This document shows, in pieces, positions 18,320-26,219 of a stretch of 64,000 bases of DNA. The stretch covers positions 2,344,001-2,408,000 of the forward strand of contig NZ_CP090003.1 of NCBI RefSeq assembly GCF_021390195.1, written 5' to 3'. The stretch comes from Flagellimonas sp. CMM7. GTDB taxonomy: Bacteria > Bacteroidota > Bacteroidia > Flavobacteriales > Flavobacteriaceae. The notes beneath the pieces are model-generated. The model did not search any database and was not told the origin of the DNA. It worked only from the letters and a program-made list of their open reading frames with translations. How positions within the stretch are numbered: the first letter of the stretch is position 1; each line of letters starts with the position of its first letter. A program made the translations under genes and the position numbers.

Positions 18320-19006
18320 ATGAAAACAAAGGACATTAAGATTCTACTTGTTGATGATGAGCCGGATATTCTAGAAATTGTGAGCTATAATCTTTCTTCT
18401 GAAGGATATGAAGTCTTTACTGCAAAGAATGGAGTTGAAGGAGTTGCAAAGGCAAAAAAGAAAACCCCCCATCTAATTATATTAGATGTTATGATGCCAG
18501 AAATGGATGGCATTGAAGCTTGTGAAATTATAAGAAGTACCCCAGGTCTTGAAAATACCATCATTACATTTCTTACCGCTCGTGGAGAAGATTATTCGCA
18601 AGTGGCGGGTTTTGATGCCGGTGCCGATGACTACATTACTAAACCCATCAAACCAAAAGTATTGGTAAGTAAAGTAAAGGCTCTGTTGAGAAGAATAAAA
18701 GAAGAAAAAGCTGAAACCGAGGATATTGTAACGGTAGGTAACATTGTAATTAATAGGGAAGAGTACAAAATCATCAATAATGGGAATGAGATTGTACTTC
18801 CAAGAAAAGAGTTTGAACTTTTATCATTATTGACTTCCAAGCCAAATAAGGTGTTTAAAAGAGAAGTGATTTTAGATAAGGTATGGGGGAATGAAGTGGT
18901 TGTAGGTGGCCGCACTATTGATGTGCATATTAGAAAATTACGCGAAAAAATAGGAGACCATCACTTTAAAACGGTTAAAGGTGTGGGATATAAGTTTGTA
19001 TTGTAA
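18320..19006 (+). CDS. PhoB/OmpR-family response regulator
   Basis: A 228-residue DNA-binding response regulator. The receiver domain (about 7-122) has the acidic pair D12-D13, the phosphoacceptor D56 (in LIILDVMMPEMDG), a conserved T at TFLTARGED and the K in YITKPIKP. The winged-helix output domain (about 132-228) ends in the usual GGRTIDVHIRKLREKIG ... VKGVGYKFVL. The partner kinase starts on the last base of its stop codon, so the pair is translationally coupled. PhoB is the likely type, based on the kinase architecture and the Pho-box-like repeats upstream, but other OmpR-type roles remain possible. Confidence 0.9.
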   Translation: MKTKDIKILLVDDEPDILEIVSYNLSSEGYEVFTAKNGVEGVAKAKKKTPHLIILDVMMPEMDGIEACEIIRSTPGLENTIITFLTARGEDYSQVAGFDAGADDYITKPIKPKVLVSKVKALLRRIKEEKAETEDIVTVGNIVINREEYKIINNGNEIVLPRKEFELLSLLTSKPNKVFKREVILDKVWGNEVVVGGRTIDVHIRKLREKIGDHHFKTVKGVGYKFVL

Positions 19007-20061
19007 TGGCCATTAGAATAAGGAAATCTTATAAGTTTGCCTTAAGATCATCCCTTCTGATAACTACTTTCCTTGTAGGGATATTACTAGTATACCTTAT
19101 TTTCAAAGAACAGGTCAACTGGTTGTTTATTGCATTCTTTGCAAGTGCATGTTTTGTTGTTTCCTTTTTTATACTTCAAATTAGAGTAGAACGATTTATT
19201 TACAGACGGGTTAAAAAAATATATGACGATGTTTCCTTGTTAGAATCTTCGTCCTTCTCGTCAAAACCTGTCACTACAGACATGAAAACCTTGACCCAAG
19301 AAATTGAGAAATTTGCTGAGGACAAGAAAATAGAGATAGATACCCTAAAAATTCGAGAAGAATATAGAAAAGACTTCTTAGGAAATGTTTCCCATGAGTT
19401 GAAGACACCCCTTTTTACTGTGCAAGGTTACATACTCACTTTGCTGGATGGTGCTATGAATGACAAGAAAATTAGGGAAAAGTACTTAGCTCGTGCCAAC
19501 AAGGGGGTTGAGCGTTTAATTTACATTGTAAAAGATTTAGATTTAATTACCAAACTTGAGGTAGGCGGGTTAAAATTGGAACGAGAAGATTTTGACATTA
19601 TTGAGCTCATTCAAAATGTGTTTGATCTTTTAGAAATGAAATCGAAAAAAAAGGAAATCAGTCTTACTTTTGATATGGAATATATAGATCCTATCTATAT
19701 AAATGCTGATAGGGAGAAGATACAGCAAGTGGTTACCAATCTTCTTGTAAACTCCATTAAATATGGTCATCCAAATGGAACAACGGAGGTAAGTGTCGAG
19801 AACCTTATTAAAAATAAAGTCATTATTAGGGTCACAGATAATGGCGAAGGGATACCAAAAGAGCATATTCCAAGACTTTTTGAGCGTTTTTACCGTGTAG
19901 ATCAAAGTGGTAGCCGTGCTGAGGGAGGTTCAGGATTGGGGCTTTCCATAGTAAAACACATTATGGAGGCACATGATGAAAAAATTTATGTTGAAAGTGA
20001 GGAAGATGTAGGTTCCGAGTTTTCTTTTACTTTGGAAAAAAGTGAAAACAAACTACCGTAA
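19006..20061 (+). CDS. PhoR-like sensor histidine kinase
   Basis: A 351-residue inner-membrane kinase. Two adjacent N-terminal helices (about 14-33 and 37-58) have almost no periplasmic loop between them, so it probably senses from within the membrane or the cytoplasm, or through a partner. A short linker leads to the HisKA domain with the phosphorylated H130 (NVSHELKTPL), then the ATPase domain with the N box (VVTNLLVNSIKYG), G1 (VTDNGEGIP), F box (LFERFYRVD) and G2 (GGSGLGLSIVKHI). This minimal layout matches Bacteroidota PhoR-like kinases. Its 3' end overlaps the convergent glycosyltransferase gene by 76 bases. Confidence 0.9.
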   Translation: MAIRIRKSYKFALRSSLLITTFLVGILLVYLIFKEQVNWLFIAFFASACFVVSFFILQIRVERFIYRRVKKIYDDVSLLESSSFSSKPVTTDMKTLTQEIEKFAEDKKIEIDTLKIREEYRKDFLGNVSHELKTPLFTVQGYILTLLDGAMNDKKIREKYLARANKGVERLIYIVKDLDLITKLEVGGLKLEREDFDIIELIQNVFDLLEMKSKKKEISLTFDMEYIDPIYINADREKIQQVVTNLLVNSIKYGHPNGTTEVSVENLIKNKVIIRVTDNGEGIPKEHIPRLFERFYRVDQSGSRAEGGSGLGLSIVKHIMEAHDEKIYVESEEDVGSEFSFTLEKSENKLP

Positions 20062-21098
20062 TCAATATCAGATTCAAATTGCTTTAACCCTTCAAAAGCA
20101 TCTATCCTCTTCAAATCATCAAACTTAAAATCGCTTTGATTGCTATAGGGAACTAGATTCTGTTTTTGCAAACGTTTTGCGAGATATTCTTGCTCATATT
20201 GCCCTGGGGTAGGTATAAAAAACGCCTTTTTCTCTAGTTTGGCCAAATCCATTATAGTGGTATATCCAGAACGACAAAGTACTTTGGCACTTTGGGTCAA
20301 AGCAGTTTGCAATTCTTCGGATTGCATAAAATTGCAAACAGTGATGGTGTTATTCAAGGTCTCAAATTCTTCAATGGATTTATGTTCTTCAATTTTCCCT
20401 TTCACAAAAAATATGTTTCCATCAAATTGTTGAAGTTCTTCGAGAAGTTTTTCCTCCAAAATGGTTCGTTGCGGTTCAGGACCAGAAAGTAGAACCATTA
20501 AATCGTACTTCTGCTCAACAGCTGTTTTTTTAAACCTACTAAGAGGGCCTAAATATTTAATATTGATTTTGGATTTTTTCAAATGTCCCAGTTTACCAGT
20601 AAGGTTTGGTTTGCCCTCAACATCGGGAACCCAGCAAGCATCAAATTTTTTAATGATTTTTTGATGCGCTTTTGAGCTCATCCATGTTGTATTTCCGGAA
20701 AGGACATTAAGTTGATGCGTAATAAAAACACAGGGCACTTTTTTGTAAAATACACCTAAACGGTTATCAGAAATAATACCATCCAATTGGTGTTTCTTGA
20801 CCAATTGTTTTATAGTTTTTTTCTCCTTGTTCATCGCCTTCAATACTTTTGGAGAATCCCACATCATTTTAACTTTAAAATTCTTAGCCTTTTCGGCATA
20901 AGTAATCTTGTAAGAAGGCAATTCAAACGTAGTAACGTCTGGAAATTCTTTCCGTAAAAGTGAGCGCGCAACACCATCCGATGCTATAAATGGTTGGTGG
21001 CCGTGCTCCAAAAGAGCATTTATAATTGGAATGCATCTTGTGGCATGACCTAATCCCCAATTTAATGGGGCGACCAAAATACGTTTAGAACTTTGCAT
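19986..21098 (-). CDS. Glycosyltransferase, GT-B (UDP-GlcNAc transferase-like)
   Basis: A 370-residue GT-B fold glycosyltransferase. The N-terminus ILVAPLNWGLGHATRCIPII is the glycine-rich, His-containing start seen in MurG/UGT-type enzymes. The C-terminal half has VLLSGPEPQRTILE and CRSGYTTIMDLAKLEKKAFFIPTPGQYEQEYLAKRL in consecutive segments, the nucleotide-sugar binding pattern of GT28-like proteins. The acceptor and sugar are unknown. It is transcribed toward the sensor kinase, and the coding ends overlap by 76 bases, an unusually long convergent overlap. Confidence 0.82.
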   Translation of the reverse strand: MQSSKRILVAPLNWGLGHATRCIPIINALLEHGHQPFIASDGVARSLLRKEFPDVTTFELPSYKITYAEKAKNFKVKMMWDSPKVLKAMNKEKKTIKQLVKKHQLDGIISDNRLGVFYKKVPCVFITHQLNVLSGNTTWMSSKAHQKIIKKFDACWVPDVEGKPNLTGKLGHLKKSKINIKYLGPLSRFKKTAVEQKYDLMVLLSGPEPQRTILEEKLLEELQQFDGNIFFVKGKIEEHKSIEEFETLNNTITVCNFMQSEELQTALTQSAKVLCRSGYTTIMDLAKLEKKAFFIPTPGQYEQEYLAKRLQKQNLVPYSNQSDFKFDDLKRIDAFEGLKQFESDIDYGSLFSLFSKVKENSEPTSSSLST

Positions 21099-21139
21099 AA
21101 CAACAAAAAAACAAAATCATAATTGCTTTTGGATTTCCT

Positions 21140-21147
21140 TAGTTTTG
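21140..21147 (+). promoter_or_regulatory. -7 promoter element of trmB
   Basis: TAGTTTTG is an exact TAnnTTTG match 37 bases before the GTG start of trmB. TTG triplets lie 8 and 14 bases upstream, closer than usual, so the -33 element is unclear. Confidence 0.4.
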
Positions 21148-21184
21148 CCAGAACATTAAATTTTTGCATATCAAAAGAAGTTAA

Positions 21185-21856
21185 GTGGGAAGCAAGAACA
21201 AACTGAAAAGATTTAAGGAGAACGAAACTTTTCCAAATGTAATCCAGCCCCATAGAGATGAGGTTTTAGAAGGATTCAAGTTTAAAGGGAATTGGGCATC
21301 TTTTTTTAATAACGAGAATCCCATTGTTTTGGAATTGGGTTGTGGAAAAGGAGAGTACACCGTTGGTCTCGCACAGAAGAATTCAGATAAAAATTTTATT
21401 GGAATTGATATTAAGGGAGCCAGGTTTTGGAGAGGTGCAAAATCTGCTCAGGAATTAGAACTAAATAATGTGGCCTTTGTGCGCGCACAGGTTGAACTTG
21501 TAGATTACCTTTTTGAACCTGGTGAGGTAAATGAGATTTGGATTACGTTCCCTGACCCGCAAATAAAATACAAACGCACAAAACACCGTTTGACCAACCC
21601 TCTGTTCCTTGAAAAATATAAGCACATATTAAAACCGGATGGAATTGTAAATTTAAAGACCGATAGCGAATTTATGCATGGATATACGCTTGGTCTTTTA
21701 CAGGGATTGGGTTGTGAAATTTTGTATTCCAATCATGATGTATATAAAAACGAAGGAAGTCCGGCCGAAGTTTTGGAAATCCAGACTTTTTATGAAAATC
21801 AGTATCTTGAGAAAGCAAAACCAATCACATATATCCAATTTCGGATCACTAACTAA
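21185..21856 (+). CDS. trmB: tRNA (guanine-N7)-methyltransferase
   Basis: Methylates G46 in the variable loop of tRNA using S-adenosylmethionine. The 223-residue protein has the SAM-binding VLELGCGKGEYTVGLA (about 48-63), the acidic FIGIDIKG (about 71-78), the family signature WITFPDPQIKYKRTKHR (about 118-134), and a TDSEFMHGYTL segment. The reading frame opens with GTG at 21185. I accept it because the conserved N-terminus GSKNKLKRF begins right there and no earlier ATG is in frame near the promoter. The LysE gene starts on the base after its stop codon. Confidence 0.93.
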   Translation: MGSKNKLKRFKENETFPNVIQPHRDEVLEGFKFKGNWASFFNNENPIVLELGCGKGEYTVGLAQKNSDKNFIGIDIKGARFWRGAKSAQELELNNVAFVRAQVELVDYLFEPGEVNEIWITFPDPQIKYKRTKHRLTNPLFLEKYKHILKPDGIVNLKTDSEFMHGYTLGLLQGLGCEILYSNHDVYKNEGSPAEVLEIQTFYENQYLEKAKPITYIQFRITN

Positions 21857-22483
21857 ATGATGCACCTGCTAACGCTTTTCTTTTTCACTTTTTTAGCGGC
21901 CTTTGGGGCTTCGGCACCGCCTGGTCTGTTAAATATGAATGCAGCTAAAACGAGTGTTGAAAAAGGGAAAAGCAATGGAATTGTTTTTGGGCTCGGAGTG
22001 TCCGTCATGGTCATTTTTCAAACCTACATTGCGGTTAGAATAGCAAAGTATCTTTCAAGGAACCCAGAAGTGATCGGTATGTTATTGCAAATTGCCTTAG
22101 TGGTATTTGCGATATTGGCTGTTTTTTTCTTTATGAAAGGGAAAAAACAAAACAACCACCAGATTGATTTTGAGAAGGGAAAGAAACGCAGTAGCTTCAC
22201 AAAAGGCCTTTTTTTAGCTGCAATAAACCTTTTGACCATACCTTATTACAGCGGTTTAAACTCGTTGTTTCATACGCAGGGGTTTATGAATTACAAAGTT
22301 ATTGACGAGGTGATTTTCATCTTGGCTGCGGGTTTGGGGACTTTTTTGGTGATGTATTTATATGCCTTTTACTTTAACAAAATGGAACGGAAGACCAATC
22401 GCTTTTCCAAAAATTCCAACTATATTTTAAGTGGACTAATGTTGGTTTTATTGGTGATTACATTGATTAAAATTTTCTATTAA
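21857..22483 (+). CDS. LysE/RhtB-family exporter
   Basis: A 208-residue inner-membrane protein with about six hydrophobic helices, fitting the LysE/RhtB amino-acid and metabolite exporter family. The N-terminal FFFTFLAAFGASAPPGLLNMNAAK carries the conserved proline-glycine entry motif after helix 1 (written here in two parts: FGASAPPGLLN, then MNAAK). A basic loop with KKQNNHQ and KKRSS separates the two halves. The substrate cannot be predicted from sequence. ATG follows the trmB stop without a gap, and the next gene begins 3 bases after its stop, so the three form an operon. Confidence 0.75.
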   Translation: MMHLLTLFFFTFLAAFGASAPPGLLNMNAAKTSVEKGKSNGIVFGLGVSVMVIFQTYIAVRIAKYLSRNPEVIGMLLQIALVVFAILAVFFFMKGKKQNNHQIDFEKGKKRSSFTKGLFLAAINLLTIPYYSGLNSLFHTQGFMNYKVIDEVIFILAAGLGTFLVMYLYAFYFNKMERKTNRFSKNSNYILSGLMLVLLVITLIKIFY

Positions 22484-22486
22484 TAG

Positions 22487-22825
22487 ATGGAAGAACCTAA
22501 CTTTTTCGATAAGGTCTATGAAGTGGCAAAACAGATACCCTATGGCAAGGTTACCTCTTATGGTGCTATTGCAAAATATTTAGGCGCTGCCAGAAGCGCT
22601 CGAATGGTTGGTTGGGCCATGAACAATTCAGCGGCAAAAAATGTTCCTGCGCACCGTGTCGTAAATAGAGTTGGTATGCTCACAGGAAAGCATCATTTTG
22701 ATGGCACCAGTCTTATGCAGCAGCTTTTGGAAAATGAAGGTATAGTTGTAAGAGATAACCAAATTGTAGATTTTAAAAAGCATTTTTGGGACCCAGGAAA
22801 GGAATTTGAATCAGAAATTGGATAG
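22487..22825 (+). CDS. Alkyltransferase-like (ATL) DNA-damage protein
   Basis: A 112-residue protein of the O6-alkylguanine-DNA alkyltransferase (MGMT) fold. It has IPYGKVTSYGAIAKYLG, the arginine-finger segment ARMVGWAMNN and the active-site loop VPAHRVVN. True MGMTs have PCHR, where the cysteine accepts the alkyl group. Here position 55 is alanine (P54-A55-H56-R57), so the protein cannot repair by self-alkylation. Proteins of this kind (alkyltransferase-like) bind O6-alkylguanine and hand the lesion to nucleotide excision repair. It is the third gene of the trmB-LysE operon, with 3 bases between genes. Confidence 0.9.
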   Translation: MEEPNFFDKVYEVAKQIPYGKVTSYGAIAKYLGAARSARMVGWAMNNSAAKNVPAHRVVNRVGMLTGKHHFDGTSLMQQLLENEGIVVRDNQIVDFKKHFWDPGKEFESEIG

Positions 22826-22893
22826 CATAAACTCTTGTTATTACACCATCTTCATTTTCAATATACAAACGTCATTATCTAGCCTCCAAGCCT

Positions 22894-22901
22894 TATCTTT
22901 G
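22894..22901 (+). promoter_or_regulatory. -7 promoter element of the Mrp-NifU operon
   Basis: TATCTTTG is an exact TAnnTTTG match 43 bases before the ATG of the Mrp gene, inside the 119-bp gap that follows the ATL gene. No TTG is present at the expected -33 distance. Confidence 0.4.
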
Positions 22902-22944
22902 TAATTTAGAATCAGTTTAAACGACTGCAATTAAAACAGGATTA

Positions 22945-24084
22945 ATGAAGCTGAACAAGGCAGACATTCTTAAGGCATTAGAAAACATATCCGCCCCTGG
23001 CGAAGGTCAAAATATTGTGGAAAGTGGGGCAGTGACCAATGTGCAAGTATTTGGAGATGAAGTTGAAGTAGATGTTACCATAAAGAATCCTAGTCTTCAG
23101 GCTAGAAAGAAAACCGAAGTGGAGATTTTAAAAATCATCCATAAAGAGGTTTATGAAAAAGCGAAAATCAAGATCAATGTTAAGGTTGATGCTCCTTCAA
23201 AACCTAAAGTGAACCAAATTAAAGGGAATCCAATTCCCGGTATTCAAAATATAATTGCCGTAGCTTCTGGTAAAGGAGGTGTGGGAAAATCTACAGTCAC
23301 GGCTAATTTGGCAGTTACATTGGCCAAAATGGGTTTTAAGGTAGGGTTGTTGGATACCGATATTTATGGGCCATCCATGCCTATCATGTTTGATGTTGCC
23401 TTAGAAAAACCTTTGTCCATTAACGTGGATGGAAAGGCAAAGATGAAACCAGTTGAAAATTATGGGGTTAAATTGCTTTCCATTGGTTTCTTCACACAAC
23501 CTAATCAAGCTGTAATTTGGCGTGGACCAATGGCTTCAAAAGCTTTAAATCAAATGATTTTTGATGCACATTGGGATGAGCTTGATTTTCTTCTATTGGA
23601 CTTACCCCCGGGAACAGGTGATATTCACCTAAGCATTATGCAGTCGCTACCGGTTACAGGAGCTGTAGTGGTAAGCACTCCGCAAGAAATTGCTTTGGCA
23701 GATGCCAGAAAAGGAGTTGCCATGTTCCAGCAAGAGGCCATAAGCGTTCCTGTGCTGGGTATTGTGGAAAACATGGCCTACTTTACACCAGATGAACTGC
23801 CTAACAACAAATACCATATCTTTGGAAAAGATGGTGCCAAAAACTTGGCAGAGGATTTGGATACACCATTTTTAGGAGAGATTCCTTTGGTACAGAGTAT
23901 TCGTGAAGCAGGCGATGTTGGGAGACCGGCAGCATTACAAACAGCCACTCCAATTGAAGAAGCATTTGAACAATTGACTAAAAATGTTGTTCAAGAATTG
24001 GTTAGAAGAAATACAGATTTACCACCAACGGAAGCAATAAAGATTACCACAATGGCAGGGTGTGCCGCCGTTAAAAAGAAATGA
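22945..24084 (+). CDS. Mrp/ApbC-type Fe-S cluster carrier ATPase
   Basis: A 379-residue P-loop protein that assembles or delivers iron-sulfur clusters to apoproteins. An N-terminal MIP18/DUF59 domain (about 1-80) precedes the deviant Walker A motif GKGGVGKST (109-117), switch I LLDTDIYGPSMP, and the LLLDLPPGTGDIHLS segment (Walker B region). The canonical C-terminal CxxC that bridges a 4Fe-4S cluster in ApbC is missing: the equivalent place reads NMAYFTPDELPNNKY. The only cysteine I see is near the C-terminus (MAGCAAV). The gene overlaps the NifU-domain gene by 4 bases (ATGA), so the two act together. Confidence 0.92.
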   Translation: MKLNKADILKALENISAPGEGQNIVESGAVTNVQVFGDEVEVDVTIKNPSLQARKKTEVEILKIIHKEVYEKAKIKINVKVDAPSKPKVNQIKGNPIPGIQNIIAVASGKGGVGKSTVTANLAVTLAKMGFKVGLLDTDIYGPSMPIMFDVALEKPLSINVDGKAKMKPVENYGVKLLSIGFFTQPNQAVIWRGPMASKALNQMIFDAHWDELDFLLLDLPPGTGDIHLSIMQSLPVTGAVVVSTPQEIALADARKGVAMFQQEAISVPVLGIVENMAYFTPDELPNNKYHIFGKDGAKNLAEDLDTPFLGEIPLVQSIREAGDVGRPAALQTATPIEEAFEQLTKNVVQELVRRNTDLPPTEAIKITTMAGCAAVKKK

Positions 24085-24326
24085 TTATGACGTCAGAAGA
24101 GATAAAAACAAATGTTCAAAAAGCCTTGGATGAAATTCGTCCTTTTTTACAAAGTGATGGAGGAGATATTTCATTGATTTCTATAGATAATGGAAGTTCG
24201 GTCAAAGTTAAGCTCGAGGGTAATTGCATAGGTTGCAGCGTTAACCAAATGACCCTAAAAAGTGGTGTTGAAATGACCATTAAGAAGTATGTTCCGCAGA
24301 TTGAAGAAGTTATTAACGTAAGCTAG
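24081..24326 (+). CDS. NifU C-terminal-domain Fe-S scaffold protein
   Basis: An 81-residue NifU/Nfu-type scaffold that holds a 4Fe-4S cluster between two monomers. It has the conserved IRPFLQSDGGDISLI segment (about 18-32) and the cluster-binding CxxC in EGNCIGCSVNQMTLK (about 51-65). The start at 24081 overlaps the Mrp stop. A second in-frame ATG at 24087 is equally possible and would shorten the product by two residues. The pairing with Mrp is consistent with cluster assembly followed by delivery. Confidence 0.93.
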   Translation: MIMTSEEIKTNVQKALDEIRPFLQSDGGDISLISIDNGSSVKVKLEGNCIGCSVNQMTLKSGVEMTIKKYVPQIEEVINVS

Positions 24327-24395
24327 CCTGACAAAAATCATAAAACCTTCCTGTAACAAACCTTAAGTTGCGCAGATATCTAAACATGATTCTGA

Positions 24396-25454
24396 ATGAT
24401 TAAAACTGATATACTGATAATTGGTGCAGGCCCTACGGGTCTTTTTGCTGTTTTTGAGGCAGGTCTATTACAGTTAAAATGCCATTTAATAGATGCTTTG
24501 CCACAACCAGGAGGACAATGCTCAGAAATATACCCTAAAAAGCCAATTTACGATATCCCCGGGTTTCCAGAAGTTTTGGCTGGAGAACTAGTGGATAATT
24601 TAATGGAACAGATAAAGCCATTTCAACCAGGGTTTACTTTGGGAGAACGCGCTGAGAAGATTGAAAAATTAGAAGACGGTTCTTTTATAGTTACCACAAA
24701 TAAAGCAACGCAACATCATGCACCCATTATTGCCATTGCAGGAGGTTTAGGAAGCTTTGAGCCAAGAAAACCACTGCTGGACAATCTATCCAAATTTGAA
24801 GACAAAGGAGTTGCCTATATCATCAAAGAGCCAGAAATCTATCGAGATAAAAAAGTACTAATTGCTGGAGGAGGAGATTCTGCATTGGACTGGTCTATCT
24901 TTCTTGCGGATATTGCTTCAGAAGTTACGTTGGTTCATAGGCGAAATGAGTTTCGTGGAGCTTTAGACTCTGTTGAGAAAGTGCAGCAATTAAAGAATCA
25001 AGGAAAAATCAATTTGATTACACCTTCTGAAGTAGTAGGGTTGCATGGGGAGGAAAAACTAGAGAGAGTTTCCATCAAAAGAACAGATACTTCACAAGAA
25101 ATTGATTTAGAAGTGGATAATTTTATTCCACTTTTTGGGCTTTCACCTAAATTGGGGCCCATAGCGGACTGGGGCTTGGAAATTGAAAAAAACGCCATAA
25201 AAGTTGATAATACGTTGGACTATCAGACCAATATTCCTGGAATCTACGCTATTGGCGATGTGAATACCTATCCTGGAAAGTTGAAATTGATTTTGTGCGG
25301 TTTTCATGAGGCTACCTTAATGTGTCAGAGTGCATATCAACGCATATTTCCAGATAAAAAATATGTTATGAAGTATACCACTGTTGGTGGTGTAACTGGT
25401 TTTGATGGAAGTAAAAAAGAGGCTCCCAAGGCTGTTGTAAAAGCTATTGACTAG
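24396..25454 (+). CDS. Ferredoxin--NADP reductase (thioredoxin reductase-like)
   Basis: A 352-residue flavoprotein that moves electrons between NADPH and ferredoxin. It has the FAD-binding IIGAGPTGLFAVFEAG (8-23), the PGGQCSEIYPKK segment, a second dinucleotide fold with VLIAGGGDSALDW (about 151-163) and the late FAD motif GIYAIGDVNTYPGK (about 282-295). The redox CxxC of thioredoxin reductase is absent, which marks the YumC/TrxB-like ferredoxin reductase class. The 2Fe-2S ferredoxin gene lies downstream but is separated by a four-helix-bundle gene, so the natural pair appears to be interrupted. Confidence 0.9.
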   Translation: MIKTDILIIGAGPTGLFAVFEAGLLQLKCHLIDALPQPGGQCSEIYPKKPIYDIPGFPEVLAGELVDNLMEQIKPFQPGFTLGERAEKIEKLEDGSFIVTTNKATQHHAPIIAIAGGLGSFEPRKPLLDNLSKFEDKGVAYIIKEPEIYRDKKVLIAGGGDSALDWSIFLADIASEVTLVHRRNEFRGALDSVEKVQQLKNQGKINLITPSEVVGLHGEEKLERVSIKRTDTSQEIDLEVDNFIPLFGLSPKLGPIADWGLEIEKNAIKVDNTLDYQTNIPGIYAIGDVNTYPGKLKLILCGFHEATLMCQSAYQRIFPDKKYVMKYTTVGGVTGFDGSKKEAPKAVVKAID

Positions 25455-25882
25455 TGAAATAGTTTGAGGGTGAAATAGTAAAAAAGTGTTGAGTGTATGA
25501 CAATACAGCGTTTTGAAGATTTAAAAGTTTGGCAAAAATCTCAAGATTTATCCGTTGAAGTATATAGAATGTTTTCAAATATTACGGATTTTGGTTTTAG
25601 GGATCAAATAAGAAGGGCTTCGGTACCTATTTCAAATAATATTGCAGAAGGTTTTGAACGAAGTTCCAACGCCAATTTTAAAAGATTTTTATATTTCTCA
25701 TTGGCTTCAAACAGTGAAGTAAGATCGATGTTATATCAGTCTGAAAGATTAAACCATTTAGATCAACCAAAAGCCGAAGAATTGATTAATGAAACAAACG
25801 AGGTTTCAAAAATGCTTTACGCATTTATCAAATCAATGAAATAACTAATTCGCTTTATCACTAACCAACTAGTAAACTATAG
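25450..25882. repeat. Imperfect direct repeats flanking the four-helix-bundle gene
   Basis: ACTAGTGAAATAG at 25450-25462 overlaps the stop codon of ferredoxin reductase, and ACTAGTAAACTATAG at 25868-25882 lies just before the ferredoxin start. A second copy of GTGAAATAGT follows the left one at about 25470. The similarity is short and imperfect, so an origin by insertion is only suggested. Confidence 0.35.
25497..25844 (+). CDS. Four-helix-bundle protein (23S rRNA intervening-sequence type)
   Basis: A 115-residue all-helical protein of the S23 / 23S rRNA intervening-sequence family. It shows the family start FEDLKVWQKSQDLSVEVY, then FGFRDQIRRASVPISNNIAEGFER and FKRFLYFSLASNSEVRS. Homologues form pentameric bundles that bind nucleic acid. 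Some are encoded inside 23S rRNA insertions and others serve as accessory proteins of diversity-generating retroelements, but no such element is visible here. It sits between ferredoxin reductase and ferredoxin, flanked by the similar sequences ACTAGTGAAATAG (25450-25462) and ACTAGTAAACTATAG (25868-25882), which suggests it was inserted as a unit. Confidence 0.85.
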   Translation: MTIQRFEDLKVWQKSQDLSVEVYRMFSNITDFGFRDQIRRASVPISNNIAEGFERSSNANFKRFLYFSLASNSEVRSMLYQSERLNHLDQPKAEELINETNEVSKMLYAFIKSMK

Positions 25883-25886
25883 GAGA

Positions 25887-26219
25887 ATGTCCGACATAAA
25901 GCTTAAGATTATAGATCGTGATGGAGTATTGCATGAAGTTGATGCGCCAACGGATATGAATATGAATTTGATGGAGGTTGTTCGTTCCTATGAACTTGCT
26001 CCAGAAGGAACCATTGGAATCTGTGGTGGAATGGCCATGTGCGCTTCTTGCCAATGTTATATAAAATCTGATCATTCACTCCCAGAAAAATCTGATGATG
26101 AGGAAGCCATGTTGGCTGAAGCCTTCTTTGTAGAAGATAACAGCCGCTTAGGATGCCAAATCCACATGCAGGATAATTTGGATGGGCTAGAGGTGGAGTT
26201 GGCTCCGGAAGAAGCTTAA
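25887..26219 (+). CDS. 2Fe-2S ferredoxin (adrenodoxin type)
   Basis: A 110-residue electron carrier. The cluster ligands are visible in ICGGMAMCASCQCY (first three cysteines in the CxxxxxCxxC pattern of adrenodoxin-type ferredoxins) and in RLGCQIHM (fourth cysteine, about residue 91). The N-terminus KIIDRDGVLHEVDAP is the typical beta-grasp start. It likely receives electrons from the reductase encoded about 430 bases upstream. Its stop codon overlaps by 4 bases that of the convergent ABC exporter gene. Confidence 0.93.
   Translation: MSDIKLKIIDRDGVLHEVDAPTDMNMNLMEVVRSYELAPEGTIGICGGMAMCASCQCYIKSDHSLPEKSDDEEAMLAEAFFVEDNSRLGCQIHMQDNLDGLEVELAPEEA

Noticed and set aside
25497..25844. A diversity-generating retroelement accessory (Avd) protein.
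   Set aside because: The fold family fits, but no reverse transcriptase, template repeat or variable repeat is seen nearby.
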